DNA of 64,000 nt from Accumulibacter sp. (GCF_029255125.1 NZ_JAPUVR010000122.1:1-64000), one strand, 5' to 3'; counted from the first letter of the stretch, positions 10,241 through 21,386 are shown. Notes: generated from the letters alone by a model not told the origin. Translations and numbers: made by a program.

Positions 10241-10642
10241 TCAGCTAGCCGGCAGGGCATACGCGGCTACCGCCTTCAACAGGCTTTCCTTGGTGAACGG
10301 TTTGGTAAGGTAGTGGTCTGAGCCAACCATTCGACCGCGTGCACGATCGAACAAGCCGTCTTTCGACGACAGCATGATGACCGGGGTTGCCCGAAAACGC
10401 TGGTTCTTCTTGATCAGGGCGCACGTCTGGTAACCGTCGAGACGCGGCATCAGGATGTCGCAGAAGATGACCGCCGGCTGATGATCGGCAATCTTCGCCA
10501 AGGCGTCAAAGCCGTCCTCGGCAAGCAGCACCTGACAGCCAGCCTGCACGAGGAATATCTCGGCGCTGCGCCGGATCGTATTGCTGTCGTCGACAACCAT
10601 GACCTTGATTCCGCGCAGGTCAGCAGCTTCAGTCAAGTGCAT
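10241..10642 (-). CDS. pilG: PilG, single-domain response regulator
   Basis: CheY-like receiver driving pilus extension in the Pil-Chp pathway, 133 aa. Motifs are VMVVDDSNTIRRSAE, phospho-acceptor Asp in IFCDILMPRLDGYQT, and LTKPFTKES near the end. The frame stays open upstream to 10882, but that extension does not look coding. The ATG at 10642 overlaps the end of a GGAGG, too close to use it well. A TTG at 10636 has the same GGAGG at a six-base spacing and may be the true start. It is the first gene of the operon; a TATAGT hexamer at 10738-10733 on this strand is a weak promoter hint. Confidence 0.9.
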   Translation of the reverse strand: MHLTEAADLRGIKVMVVDDSNTIRRSAEIFLVQAGCQVLLAEDGFDALAKIADHQPAVIFCDILMPRLDGYQTCALIKKNQRFRATPVIMLSSKDGLFDRARGRMVGSDHYLTKPFTKESLLKAVAAYALPAS

Positions 10643-11058
10643 CCTCCATTGATATCCCTGATCGCCGTCCGACCAGGCTTGCCCGTGCTGTCGGAAGCCA
10701 CCACGGGCGGCCGCCGACTCCGACGACCCGTTACTATACCGCATTGTCTTGCCAATACGTCCATTATGCCTTCCGCAAGCATGCGCTCGCGCTCGCCGCA
10801 AACTGCTGGGCTGGTCGTCGTCTCGCTGGCGGCAGCCCGGGGCTTCCGGCCGGCGGTGGATCCATCGCGAGCCGGAGCACACCGCCAGCCACTGATCATC
10901 CCGTGGGCGCCGGCACCCCCGATGCCATGGGCGGAACCAACCCCGGTTTTCGGTTAGAATCGCGGAGAACTTGGACGGATTCTAGCTAATGCGCTGACCC
11001 ACTGCCAAGTCTTTATTTCTTAGACACTAGCAATTTCTTCGCAGGTAGCCCGTGGCGC
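10643..11058. other. Divergent intergenic region between pilG and thiD
   Basis: These 416 bases separate two divergent operons. I see no convincing gene; the open frames here have no family resemblance and no good ribosome binding sites. A -10-like TATAGT (10738-10733, minus) may belong to the pil operon and TAGAAT (10955-10960, plus) to thiD, but neither has a good -35 box at standard spacing. Confidence 0.5.
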
Positions 11059-11898
11059 ATGGATGAGCGCTTTGACAAACGCACGCCGCCGCTCGTTCTC
11101 AGCTTTGCCGCCAGTGATCCCTCCGGCGGTGCGGGTCTGCAAGCCGACCTCCTGACGATCGGCACACTCGGCTGCCATCCGCTCTCGGTCATCACTGCGC
11201 TGACGGTACAGGATACCGTCGGCGTCAGCCACCTGCTGCCGGTTGATCCAGCGTACGTCGAACAGCAGGCACGCGGGCTGCTGATGGACATGCCGGTCGC
11301 CGCCTGCAAGGTCGGCCTGACCGGCAGCGTCGACAACATCGCAGCGATCGCCCGCGTGCTCGCCGAACACCCACATGTACCAGTGGTCGTCGACCCGGTT
11401 CTCGCCTCGGGCCGGGGCGACCCGCTGGCCGACGAAAAAACAATTGATGCGCTGTTCGATCAACTTTTCCCGCTGGCTACGCTGCTCACCCCGAACACGC
11501 TCGAGGCCAAGCGCTTGGCCAGAACGGTTCTGAATGAGGAGCCGTCAGGCGGCCCGGCGCAAGCGCAGCACCTGCTGACCAGTGGCTGCGAGTATGTTCT
11601 GTTGACCGGAACGCACGCTACCACTGAGCAGGTTGAAAACACGCTTTTTCGCCGTGGGCACGGCCTGCTTCGGCGCGATTGCTGGCCCCGCCTGGCGGAC
11701 AGCTACCATGGCTCGGGCTGCACGCTGGCCTCTGCCATTGCCGCGTTTCTCGGCCGCGGCTCGTCGGTGGTCGACGCGGTGTACCTGGCGCAGGCGTACA
11801 CCTGGCGGACGCTGGCGGCTGGCTTTCGTCCGGGACGCGGCCAGCATATCCCGAATCGCTTCTTTGCCAGCAGTGCGCCGATGGTCGGCGAGCGATGA
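11059..11898 (+). CDS. thiD: Bifunctional hydroxymethylpyrimidine kinase/phosphomethylpyrimidine kinase
   Basis: Phosphorylates HMP and HMP-P to HMP-PP for thiamine diphosphate synthesis. The protein is 279 aa with a ribokinase-like fold. It starts with [21 protein letters not shown], the conserved ThiD N-terminus, and has the anion-hole motif [18 protein letters not shown] near the C-terminus. Its stop overlaps the thiE start in an ATGA arrangement, so thiD-thiE-hemL form an operon with translational coupling. I see no THI-box riboswitch in the leader, although I could not fold it. Confidence 0.95.
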   Translation: MDERFDKRTPPLVLSFAASDPSGGAGLQADLLTIGTLGCHPLSVITALTVQDTVGVSHLLPVDPAYVEQQARGLLMDMPVAACKVGLTGSVDNIAAIARVLAEHPHVPVVVDPVLASGRGDPLADEKTIDALFDQLFPLATLLTPNTLEAKRLARTVLNEEPSGGPAQAQHLLTSGCEYVLLTGTHATTEQVENTLFRRGHGLLRRDCWPRLADSYHGSGCTLASAIAAFLGRGSSVVDAVYLAQAYTWRTLAAGFRPGRGQHIPNRFFASSAPMVGER

Positions 11899-12548
11899 TC
11901 GCAGCCGGCCGGCGCGCCTTGCGTGGCCTCTACGCAATCACGCCCGAAGGGCTGACGCGGGCAGATCTTCTTCTGCACGTACGCGCGGCCTTGGCCGGCG
12001 GCGCCGTGTTGGTTCAATATCGCGACAAGCTGACGAGTGGCAGCGAGCGCCAGACGACCGCGTCCGCCCTGCGCGCACTCTGTCACGAGTTTGGCACCCC
12101 GCTGCTGATCAACGACGATCTCGATCTCGCGCTCGCGGTAGACGCCGATGGCGTACACCTTGGCAGCGACGACGGCGATTGGTGCGCTGCCCGCCGACGC
12201 CTCGGGCCTGAGCGGCTGCTCGGCGTCTCGTGCTATGCGGATATCGAGCTGGCACGCCAGGCAGTCCGCGCGGGAGCGGATTATTTCGCCTTCGGTGCGG
12301 TTTTCCCGTCGGCGACAAAACCGCTCGCCGTGCGCGCCGAGTTGTCGCTGTTCGCCCAGTGCCGGCAGGAGTTCGCCACCACGGTCTGTGCCATCGGCGG
12401 CATCACGCTGGAAAATGCGCCCAGCCTGCTCGCGGCCGGCGCCGACCTGCTGGCCGTAATCAGCGATCTCTTCGCGGCACCTGAGGTGCGGGAACGGGCC
12501 GCTGCCTACCAACATCTGTTCAAGGATACCTGCCGTGACTTCCCGTAA
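11895..12548 (+). CDS. thiE: Thiamine phosphate synthase
   Basis: Condenses HMP-PP with thiazole phosphate to give thiamine phosphate. The 217-aa TIM barrel begins [11 protein letters not shown] and has the pyrophosphate-site stretch LVQYRDKL, then [41 protein letters not shown] and [10 protein letters not shown]. The ATG at 11895 overlaps the thiD stop by four bases and was chosen over a longer frame that would run inside thiD. The 3' end overlaps the hemL start by 14 bases. Confidence 0.95.
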   Translation: MIAAGRRALRGLYAITPEGLTRADLLLHVRAALAGGAVLVQYRDKLTSGSERQTTASALRALCHEFGTPLLINDDLDLALAVDADGVHLGSDDGDWCAARRRLGPERLLGVSCYADIELARQAVRAGADYFAFGAVFPSATKPLAVRAELSLFAQCRQEFATTVCAIGGITLENAPSLLAAGADLLAVISDLFAAPEVRERAAAYQHLFKDTCRDFP

Positions 12549-13818
12549 TCAGAAGCTCTTCGAACGCGCTCAGGAGCATATCCCCGGCGGCGTCAATTCT
12601 CCGGTGCGCGCTTTCCGTTCGGTCGGCGGCATACCGCGTTTTCTCGCCGAGGGTCGTGGCCCGCGCGTGATCGACGCCGACGGCACAAGCTATATCGACT
12701 ATGTCGGCTCGTGGGGCCCGTTGATTCTCGGCCACGCTCATCCGGCCGTCGTCGAGGCCGTTTGTTCAGCCGCCACTCGAAGTTTGTCGTTTGGCGCGCC
12801 AACCGAGAGCGAAGTGGAAATGGCCGAACTGCTGTGTGCCGCGCTACCGTCGCTCGAAATGGTCCGTCTGGTCAGTTCGGGAACCGAAGCAACGATGAGC
12901 GCCATCCGTCTGGCGCGCGGCTTTACCGGGCGTGACCTGCTGATCAAGTTCGAAGGCTGTTATCACGGGCATTCGGACAGCCTGCTGGTGAAAGCTGGCT
13001 CCGGCCTGCTCACCTTCGGCACGCCGAGCTCGAGTGGCGTGCCGGGCGATCTCGTCAAACACACGCTGGTACTCGACTACAACGACCTCGCCGGACTCGC
13101 GGCAAGCTTTGCCGAGCGTGGCAGCCAGATCGCGGGCGTGATCGTCGAACCGGTCGCCGGCAACATGAACCTGATCGCGCCGCGTCCCGACTTCCTGCGC
13201 GCATTGCGCGAGTTGTGCAGCGAGCACGGCGCGCTGCTCATTTTCGACGAAGTGATGACCGGTTTTCGCGTCGGTGCACAAGGTGCGCAGGGCCTCTACG
13301 GGATCACGCCGGACTTGACGACGCTCGGCAAGGTCATTGGTGGTGGGATGCCGGTCGGCGCCTTTGGCGGCCGGCGCGAGGTGATGGCCAAGGTGGCGCC
13401 GCTGGGTTCGGTATACCAGGCAGGCACCTTGTCGGGTAACCCGGTAGCGGTCGCGGCCGGCCTGGCGACACTCAAGCTAGTGTGTGGTGAGGATGGCTTT
13501 TACGAACGCCTGGCACAGCGTACCGGGCAACTCGTAGACGGCTTGTCGGCTGCCGCCCGACGCGCGGGCATCCCTTTTTCGGCGCAGGCCATCGGCGGCA
13601 TGTTCGGGCTGTACTTTCGCGCCGAATGTCCGCAAACCTACGCCGAGGCGCTGGATAGCGATCAGGCGGCATTCAAGCGCTTCTTCCATGCCATGCTGGC
13701 GGCCGGACACTACTTCGCGCCGTCTGCCTTCGAAGCCGGCTTCGTCTCGGCTGCCCACGGCGAAGCCGACATTGCCGCAACCGTGGCGGCTGCCGAGGAG
13801 ATCTTCCGCAACTGGTGA
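12535..13818 (+). CDS. hemL: Glutamate-1-semialdehyde 2,1-aminomutase
   Basis: PLP enzyme converting glutamate-1-semialdehyde to 5-aminolevulinate in the C5 haem pathway, 427 aa as in the family. Markers are the N-terminal [18 protein letters not shown], the cofactor region [16 protein letters not shown], the Asp of [14 protein letters not shown] and the Schiff-base Lys in [18 protein letters not shown]. Translation starts at a GTG (12535) inside the end of thiE. It is the last gene of the operon, and convergent dsbD ends only 12 bases downstream. Coupling of thiE and hemL is common in betaproteobacteria. Confidence 0.96.
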   Translation: MTSRNQKLFERAQEHIPGGVNSPVRAFRSVGGIPRFLAEGRGPRVIDADGTSYIDYVGSWGPLILGHAHPAVVEAVCSAATRSLSFGAPTESEVEMAELLCAALPSLEMVRLVSSGTEATMSAIRLARGFTGRDLLIKFEGCYHGHSDSLLVKAGSGLLTFGTPSSSGVPGDLVKHTLVLDYNDLAGLAASFAERGSQIAGVIVEPVAGNMNLIAPRPDFLRALRELCSEHGALLIFDEVMTGFRVGAQGAQGLYGITPDLTTLGKVIGGGMPVGAFGGRREVMAKVAPLGSVYQAGTLSGNPVAVAAGLATLKLVCGEDGFYERLAQRTGQLVDGLSAAARRAGIPFSAQAIGGMFGLYFRAECPQTYAEALDSDQAAFKRFFHAMLAAGHYFAPSAFEAGFVSAAHGEADIAATVAAAEEIFRNW

Positions 13819-13830
13819 GAAAAGGCGGCG

Positions 13831-15618
13831 CTACTCGCGCAGACTTGCCAGCAAGCCGAGAAACTCGTCGGCACCCTGCAGGCCAACGATGCGGACGCCT
13901 TCGATCTCCTTGCCGGAACGGTCGAAGAAGATGATCGCCGGCGGGCCATAGACCTTGAAACGCTGCAGCAACGCCTGATCCTGCTCCGAGTTGCGGGTCA
14001 CGTCGGCTTGCAGCAGCGTCCACCGGGCGAGTTCGGCCTGCACGCGCGGATCGGCAAACGTCGTCCGCTCCATTTCCTTGCAGGTGACACACCAATCGGC
14101 GTAGAAATCGAGCATCACCGGCCGCTGCGCCGACTTGACCCGCGCCGCCACTTCATCGACCGAGCCGACGCGGACGAAAGGCAGGGGACGCGTCTCGCCA
14201 CCGGAAGCACCATTGCGCAGCACCGAGAGCGGCTGCAACGGATCGCGCGAGCCGGCCAGAGCACCAAGCAACAGGGCCGCGCCACACAGCAGCAGGACGA
14301 TGCCGATTCCCTTCCAGAAGCGCTGCCAACCCCGGGCATGCACCGGAAGCGGGTCGAGCGCATGCAGATAGCTGGCGGAGACGATCAGTAGCAAGGCCCA
14401 GGCCAGCATGCCGGCCACCCCGGGCAGCAGCGGCGAGACCAGCCACAGCGCGGTGGCCAGAAGGATCACGCCGAAGGTCTTCTTGATCGCTTCCATCCAC
14501 GCCCCCGACTTCGGCAGCAGCGTGCCAGCGGACACGCCGACCGCCAGCAGCGGCGCGCCCATTCCCAGGCCCATCGCAAACAGAGCCGCACCACCGAGCA
14601 GGGCGTCGCCGGTCTGACCAATGTAGAGTAGCGCGCCGGCCAGCGGCGCAGCGACGCAGGGGCCGACGATGACCGCCGACAGCGCACCCATCAAGGCCAC
14701 CCCGGGGAGGGAACCACCGCGTAACTGACGCGCCTCGTCCGACACCTTGCTCTGCACGAAGGTCGGCAACTGCAGTTCGAAAAAGCCGAACATCGACAAC
14801 GCGAGCACGACGAAGATGGCGGCGAAACTGCCGATGACCCATGGATTCTGCAGCGCCGACGACAACAGTGTTCCGCTCAAACCAGCAAGAACGCCGGCGA
14901 CGGCGTAGGTCAGCGCCATTCCCAGGACGTAGGCGAGCGATAGTGAAAAGCCGCGCAGATGCGAAACACCGTGTCCGTCGCGCCCAGCACCGACGATGAT
15001 GCTCGAAACGATCGGAATCATCGGGAAAACACAAGGGGTCAGCGACAGCAAGAGGCCGAATCCGAAGAAACTGGCAGCGAGCAGCCAGAAACCGGCGTGC
15101 TGAAAGAGGCGCGCAATGCGGCCCGACTCGTCGTTCATCGGGCGTCGATCGGTGCCACCAGCGGACGGTGAGCCTTCGACGACGGCGTCCGGTAGTTGCA
15201 CGGTCAGTCTGTGCTGCTGTGGCGGATAGCAGACGCCGGCGTCGGCACAGCCTTGCGAGCTGAGCTTCAGCGTCAGCGGCAACGACCCGAAACTGGTCCG
15301 CGTGACCGGCAACCGAAAGAGCACTTCGTCGTAGTACACCTCGACCCTGCCGAAGGTTTCGTCATCCTTTGCCTTGCCGGGTGGCAAGGTCGGTGGCTCG
15401 AACGGCACACTCGTCGGGTCGAGCGCGAAGCGAAACTTGTCGCGGTACAGGTAATAGCCTTTGGCGATGGCAAAGCGAACCTCGATCGTGCGCTCGTCGA
15501 CCGCGCGTGCCGTTGGCCGAAAGGCGACGGCCGGATCAAGAAACTCATCCGCCTGCCCGCTCAGGGCAAGAAACAACAGCAAGGAAAGCAACCAGCGAAT
15601 CACGACAGCCTTGGCCAA
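13831..15618 (-). CDS. dsbD: Thiol:disulfide interchange protein DsbD
   Basis: Inner-membrane protein passing electrons from cytoplasmic thioredoxin to periplasmic proteins such as DsbC and cytochrome c maturation factors. The 595 aa show all three modules: a signal peptide and N-terminal domain with the pair in GCADAGVCYPP, a polytopic middle with the membrane cysteines in LTPCVFPMIP and VGPCVAAPLAG, and a C-terminal thioredoxin domain with WCVTCKEME. All six redox cysteines are present. The start is a TTG directly after the cutA stop; a GTG five codons in is an alternative. Confidence 0.93.
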   Translation of the reverse strand: MAKAVVIRWLLSLLLFLALSGQADEFLDPAVAFRPTARAVDERTIEVRFAIAKGYYLYRDKFRFALDPTSVPFEPPTLPPGKAKDDETFGRVEVYYDEVLFRLPVTRTSFGSLPLTLKLSSQGCADAGVCYPPQQHRLTVQLPDAVVEGSPSAGGTDRRPMNDESGRIARLFQHAGFWLLAASFFGFGLLLSLTPCVFPMIPIVSSIIVGAGRDGHGVSHLRGFSLSLAYVLGMALTYAVAGVLAGLSGTLLSSALQNPWVIGSFAAIFVVLALSMFGFFELQLPTFVQSKVSDEARQLRGGSLPGVALMGALSAVIVGPCVAAPLAGALLYIGQTGDALLGGAALFAMGLGMGAPLLAVGVSAGTLLPKSGAWMEAIKKTFGVILLATALWLVSPLLPGVAGMLAWALLLIVSASYLHALDPLPVHARGWQRFWKGIGIVLLLCGAALLLGALAGSRDPLQPLSVLRNGASGGETRPLPFVRVGSVDEVAARVKSAQRPVMLDFYADWCVTCKEMERTTFADPRVQAELARWTLLQADVTRNSEQDQALLQRFKVYGPPAIIFFDRSGKEIEGVRIVGLQGADEFLGLLASLRE

Positions 15619-15942
15619 TCAGTCACCCTGCGATACTTCGTCGGCGACCCAGGCGAGATAGCCCGGCAAGCCGTGCGCAATCGGCCAAGCGATCACTTCC
15701 GGGAGTTCGTACGGATGGCGGGCAAGGATCGCCGCTTCGAGTGCCGGGTAGCGCTCGCTGGTCGTCTTGATCAGCAAGGGCACTTCATCGCTGGCCTCGA
15801 TCGTTTCCTGCCAGCGGTAGACCGACCGGCACCCGGCGAGGATATTTACGCAGGCGGCCAAGCGTTGCGCGACGAGATCCTGCGCCAGCGCCTCGGCGAT
15901 AGAACGGTCGGGCAAGTTGGTCAGAACGAGCAACGCAGTCAC
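15619..15942 (-). CDS. cutA: CutA-like divalent cation tolerance protein
   Basis: Small trimeric protein with a ferredoxin-like fold, 107 aa, the usual CutA length. It shows LTNLPDRSIAEALAQDLV at the N-terminus, the conserved CVNIL, YRWQ and TTSERYPALEAAILARHPYELPE, and the C-terminal YLAWV. In E. coli, cutA next to dsbD (cutA2) was linked to copper tolerance, although the molecular role of CutA is still unclear. It is joined to dsbD by directly abutting stop and start codons, so the pair is probably one operon. Confidence 0.93.
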   Translation of the reverse strand: MTALLVLTNLPDRSIAEALAQDLVAQRLAACVNILAGCRSVYRWQETIEASDEVPLLIKTTSERYPALEAAILARHPYELPEVIAWPIAHGLPGYLAWVADEVSQGD

Positions 15943-16047
15943 AGGATGGATTCTACTCCCCGGCGTTCCCGCGCCGGTTGTTCGCTGCAGTTCTACCCGC
16001 TGGCGCGGCGTGACTGCCGGTTCTTCGCCCTTGCTCCGCCATTGAAC

Positions 16048-16686
16048 TCAATGCCGCCAGGCGCGGCTGACGATCTCGCGAATGACATGCAGCCGGCGAT
16101 GGAAAAAGTGGTCGGCGCCCGGCACGACGACCACCGGTAGCTCAAGCGGCCGCGCCCAGGCAATGACATTCGCCAGCGGCACGGTGGTGTCCTCCGACCC
16201 GTGGATAACGATGGTGTCGGAAGGAACCGCGCGCGTCTGGTAGAGCCGTGCACCTTCGACGAAACCCGAGGCCGTACCGACGAGAACCAGGCGCTGCGCC
16301 GGGTGGCCCAGCGCGCAGAGCGCTTCGGCCACGCGCGTCTGCACGTAGGCACCAAAGGAAAAGCCGGCGAGCGCCACCGGCAGGTTGCCATAACGACATT
16401 TCGCTTCGGCAATGACCGCCAGCAGATCGTCGCACTCGCCCTGGCCATCGTCGTGCTTGCCGGCGGTCTGGCCGACGCCACGAAAATTCGGCCGCAAGGC
16501 GACATAGTCGAGGTGGTTGAACGTACGAGCCAGGGTCTGCACAACTTTGTTGGTATTGCCACCGCCGAAGAGCGGATGCGGATGCGCCACCAGCGCGATG
16601 CCGCGCGGCGCGCCGGGATTTTCCACGGTGATCTCGATCTTGCCGATCGGCCCGTCGATCAGCAACTGCTCGGGCGCCAGTCTCAT
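16048..16686 (-). CDS. Alpha/beta hydrolase of the dienelactone hydrolase/KANL3 type
   Basis: Predicted cytoplasmic serine hydrolase of 212 aa, substrate unknown. It has VAHPHPLFGGGNTNKVV, the RPNFRGVG turn, the nucleophile motif GFSFGAY, an acidic residue in VIHGSEDTTVP and a catalytic His in PGADHFFHRRL, so a full Ser-Asp-His triad. The ATG at 16686 fits homologues best; a TTG start directly after the ferredoxin stop (16761) would add 25 unconserved residues. Neither start has a clear ribosome binding site. It lies downstream of the ferredoxin gene on the same strand. Confidence 0.8.
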   Translation of the reverse strand: MRLAPEQLLIDGPIGKIEITVENPGAPRGIALVAHPHPLFGGGNTNKVVQTLARTFNHLDYVALRPNFRGVGQTAGKHDDGQGECDDLLAVIAEAKCRYGNLPVALAGFSFGAYVQTRVAEALCALGHPAQRLVLVGTASGFVEGARLYQTRAVPSDTIVIHGSEDTTVPLANVIAWARPLELPVVVVPGADHFFHRRLHVIREIVSRAWRH

Positions 16687-16761
16687 GGCCAGGCGCGCAA
16701 ATTCTGCACGCGGCGTGCCTTCGCCAGCTCCGGCGCCCGACAGCGAGCAGCGCCCGGGCAA

Positions 16762-17070
16762 TCAGATGCGCAAGCGATCGACGACGCGCCCATGCAGCAG
16801 ATGCTCCTGGATAATTTCTTCGATGTCTTCATGATCAACGTAGCGGTACCAGACGCCTTCCGGATAGACGACGACGACCGGGCCGTCGTCGCAGCGGTCC
16901 ATGCAGCCCGCCTTGTTGATACGAACCTTGCCCGCACCCTTCAGTTGCAACTCGGCGACCCGGTCCTTGGCATAGGTCTGCGCCGCAGTCGCTCCCGCGT
17001 CATTGCAGCAGGTTTCGCCTGCACCACGCTGATTGCAGCAGAAAAAGACGTGATACTTGAAATGGCTCAT
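16762..17070 (-). CDS. Thioredoxin-like (2Fe-2S) ferredoxin
   Basis: Small iron-sulfur protein of 102 aa related to the Clostridium pasteurianum-type [2Fe-2S] ferredoxin with a thioredoxin fold. Cluster-ligand candidates are in VFFCCNQRGAGETCC near the N-terminus and NKAGCMDRCDDGP in the middle; VVVYPEGVWYRYVDHED is the usual C-terminal signature. AAGGAG nine bases before the ATG at 17070 decides the start; a longer frame back to 17184 would overlap the upstream gene. The redox partner is unknown. Confidence 0.9.
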   Translation of the reverse strand: MSHFKYHVFFCCNQRGAGETCCNDAGATAAQTYAKDRVAELQLKGAGKVRINKAGCMDRCDDGPVVVVYPEGVWYRYVDHEDIEEIIQEHLLHGRVVDRLRI

Positions 17071-17132
17071 GAACCGATGCTCCTTGCTCGCTACGGCAAC
17101 CAGCGACGACGGTCGATTGTAACGTATTCCCG

Positions 17133-18239
17133 TTACAAGCGCCGGCCGAGCACGGTGAGATAGGGCAGCGCGAGAAAAGGCCACAAACTCGCCGCCCAGC
17201 GGGTCAATCCATTGAAGTTGAGGAAATGCCCCTGCCGCCAGGCGGCAAGGGCGGCTTCCGAATACGGGTTGGGCGGCGCCAGGTTGACCAGCGCGGTGCC
17301 CACCATCAGGGCGACGCCAGCCAGCGCAACACGGATTCCTGCCGGCAGAAAAAGCACGATGGCGAGGAGCACGCTGCCGACCAGCAAACCGATCTGGGCA
17401 CCCGGGGTAAGCCAGGCAAAGGCGTCTTCCGGTGCCACCAGGACGGCCGCAGCGAGTGTCCTGATGGCCAGAGCGAGCAGAAAGAAGGCAAGCACGACCA
17501 TCGACGACTGCGCACGGTCAAGCAACATAGTACGGACGAACAAGCCGATACTCAGGGTGTTGCAGGCAATGACGCCGGTTTCGAGAACGAAGAAGGACGA
17601 TGCCGCGTAAGGCAGGGCTGGCGTCAGGCCAAGTACATGGCGCAGGTCGCCGGTACCAAAGAGTAGCGTTTCCGGCGACAACTGCGACACCAGCCAGAAG
17701 CCGATCAGGACCAGGCCCGCTTCAGCGTAGGGAACCTGCGCCAGCAAGTCCTGCTGGACCTGGGCGATCCGCCGGAAGATCCGCTTGCCGTTCCAGACGG
17801 CAATAATTGCTCCGACAGCAGCGCCAACGCTGTTGCAGGCGAGATCGAGATTCGACGGCACGCGCGCCGGCAACCAGTTCTGCAGGCACTCGAGGCTGAA
17901 ACTGAGCGTCCCGCCGAGGAGCGCGGCAACCAGCGCTGCGCTCCACCGGCCAGGTAGGCGGCGCAAGGAAAGCGCCAGAAGAAAGCCGAGCGGAAGGTAT
18001 GCGATGACGTTGACCGACAGATCGAAGACGGTCCAATAGCGTGGCCAGGGTGCGCTCAGAAAAGCCAGCGGCGGAACCCCGACGTGGCGCCAGCCGCTCA
18101 GCGGGTACAGACTGGCGTAGCTGATCACGACGACGTAAGCGAGCGCAAGCGCGAGCGGCAGCCGCGTCGCCGGTGACAGGCTGCGCCGAGCGGGCATGCT
18201 GTTGACCGGGATCTCGTGTGATCTGCGGAAGAACGCCAT
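17133..18239 (-). CDS. VanZ-like family membrane protein
   Basis: Polytopic inner-membrane protein of 368 aa. The N-terminal half is a VanZ-like domain: a first helix ending in YASLYPLSGW, then DLSVNVIAYLPLGFLLAL, an SFSLECLQNWLPARVPSNLDLACNS-type segment (about residues 115-139), and further helices. The C-terminal half has several more hydrophobic segments without clear family identity. VanZ proteins are linked to teicoplanin resistance in enterococci, but most homologues have no known function. ATG at 18197 is an alternative start; neither has a good ribosome binding site. Confidence 0.8.
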   Translation of the reverse strand: MAFFRRSHEIPVNSMPARRSLSPATRLPLALALAYVVVISYASLYPLSGWRHVGVPPLAFLSAPWPRYWTVFDLSVNVIAYLPLGFLLALSLRRLPGRWSAALVAALLGGTLSFSLECLQNWLPARVPSNLDLACNSVGAAVGAIIAVWNGKRIFRRIAQVQQDLLAQVPYAEAGLVLIGFWLVSQLSPETLLFGTGDLRHVLGLTPALPYAASSFFVLETGVIACNTLSIGLFVRTMLLDRAQSSMVVLAFFLLALAIRTLAAAVLVAPEDAFAWLTPGAQIGLLVGSVLLAIVLFLPAGIRVALAGVALMVGTALVNLAPPNPYSEAALAAWRQGHFLNFNGLTRWAASLWPFLALPYLTVLGRRL

Positions 18240-18338
18240 CAGGCAGATAGGCAGCGCAAAAAGCCGTCATTGTAGTGCTTGCGGCGAGGTTGGCGCAGGC
18301 GCCCGCCGGCGGGAATGCCGCAGGACTTGGCGCGCGGC

Positions 18339-19838
18339 CTACCTCTTGCGGTGGTCATGCAGGGCTTCCGCATGGTGCGTTTGCGCCGCAGCATGGTGAT
18401 GCAAGCGGTGATGAAGATCGCCTGCCGGTGCTCCCCGGCCAATGTGCTGCGGCAAGAGCGACCCGCTCAGCATGCCGGCGATGCTGACCAGCAGGCCGAT
18501 GAGCTGCGCCGGAACCAGTGGCTGCTCGACGAGCGTCTCGGCAAGCAGCCAAGCCGCCAAGCCACCCACGATCGCAGCCAAGGCGCCTTGCGTCGTCGCG
18601 CGTCGCCAGTAGGCGCCGAACACCAGCGGAACGAAAGCGCCGGCCAGGGTGACCTTGTAGGCGTTTTCCACCATCTTGAAGATCGACGCTTCCGAATTGA
18701 GCGCAAAGACGAGGACGATGCCGGTAAAGCAGACCAGCGTGATGCGCATCATGCGCAGGAAAGCATGATCGCCGGCTGCCGGAAAGAAGCCGCGCACGAC
18801 GTTTTCCGAAAACGCGACCGACGGCGCGAGCAGAGTTGCCGAAGAGCAGCTCATGATCGCCGAGAGAACGGCACCAAAAAAAACCGCCTGGGCAAGCAGC
18901 GGCGTATGTTCGAGGACGAGCGTCGGCAACACCAGTTGCGAGTCGCTCTCGATCAGGCGATTGAACTGCTCTGGGTCGATCAACGTGGCCGCGTAGGCGA
19001 TGAACATCGGGATGAAGGTAAAGCAGAAGTAGAGCGCCCCGCCGAGCAGCGACGCCTGGATCGCGATACGCGCGCTACGCGCCGAGGTAATGCGCTGGAA
19101 GACGTCCTGTTGCGGAATCGAGCCAAGCATCATCGTCATCCACGCAGCGAGAAAAGCCAGCCATTCGGCGGCCCCACCGCTCGGGAAGAAATCGAGCTTG
19201 CCGGCCTCGGCTGCCTGCCGGACGACCGTCTCGACGCCGCCGGTCATGCCGCTGACCAGGTAGCCGATGTAAGCCATGCCGCCCATGACCACCGTCATCT
19301 GCACAAAGTCGAGAATGGCGACCGAAAACATGCCGCCGAAGGTCGTGTAGGTAAGCACGATCGCTGCGCCGAGAATCATTCCGGCGTTCGCACTGACCGT
19401 ACCGTTGGTGACCACGCTGAAGACCAGGCCAAGCGCCTTGATTTGCGCCGACACCCAGCCGAGGTAGGAAGCGACGATGCACAACGTGGTCAGCAGTTCG
19501 ACGCTGCGGTCGTAGCGCAAGCGGAAGAAGTCTCCCAGCGTGAGCACATTCAGGCGGTAGAGCGTCGTTCCATAGAAAACGCCGGCGATCACCAGGCACA
19601 GGCTGGCGCCAAAGGGATCGGCGACGACACCGCGCAAGCCGTCCTTGACGAAGGTTGCCGACACACCGAAAACCGCTTCGGCACCGAACCAGGTTGCAAA
19701 AACGGTGGCGGTCACCACCGGCAGCGGCAAGCTGCGGCCGGCAACTGCGAAATCTTTCGCGCTATGCACCCGAGTCGCCGCATACAGGCCAATGCCGATC
19801 GAAACCATCAGATAGATGACGATGAACCAGATCAGCAT
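18339..19838 (-). CDS. Sodium:solute symporter family transporter with His-rich tail
   Basis: SSS-family sodium-coupled permease of 499 aa with about 13 membrane segments. It begins IVIYLMVSIGIGLYAATRV and contains DFAVAGRSLPL and the core ATWFGAEAVFGVSATFVKDGL. The substrate cannot be told from sequence. Oddly, the last 27 residues, after the final helix, contain nine histidines (for example HHRLHHH and LHDHRKR), suggesting a metal-binding or pH-sensitive cytoplasmic tail. It lies 75 bases downstream of trpE on the same strand, where trpG would be expected in many relatives. Confidence 0.88.
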   Translation of the reverse strand: MLIWFIVIYLMVSIGIGLYAATRVHSAKDFAVAGRSLPLPVVTATVFATWFGAEAVFGVSATFVKDGLRGVVADPFGASLCLVIAGVFYGTTLYRLNVLTLGDFFRLRYDRSVELLTTLCIVASYLGWVSAQIKALGLVFSVVTNGTVSANAGMILGAAIVLTYTTFGGMFSVAILDFVQMTVVMGGMAYIGYLVSGMTGGVETVVRQAAEAGKLDFFPSGGAAEWLAFLAAWMTMMLGSIPQQDVFQRITSARSARIAIQASLLGGALYFCFTFIPMFIAYAATLIDPEQFNRLIESDSQLVLPTLVLEHTPLLAQAVFFGAVLSAIMSCSSATLLAPSVAFSENVVRGFFPAAGDHAFLRMMRITLVCFTGIVLVFALNSEASIFKMVENAYKVTLAGAFVPLVFGAYWRRATTQGALAAIVGGLAAWLLAETLVEQPLVPAQLIGLLVSIAGMLSGSLLPQHIGRGAPAGDLHHRLHHHAAAQTHHAEALHDHRKR

Positions 19839-19913
19839 TCGGAAACCTCACGCACGAAATGTGGTGCTTCCACTTGGCGGCCGGCGACGATGGTCAGGCG
19901 CGCACCATGTGCT

Positions 19914-21382
<1,469 letters not shown>

Positions 21383-21386
<4 letters not shown>

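Noticed and set aside
11679..11894. A long upstream extension of thiE inside thiD
   Set aside because: The extra 72 residues lack ThiE similarity and lie inside thiD in another frame; the ATG at 11895 overlaps the thiD stop as expected for a coupled operon.
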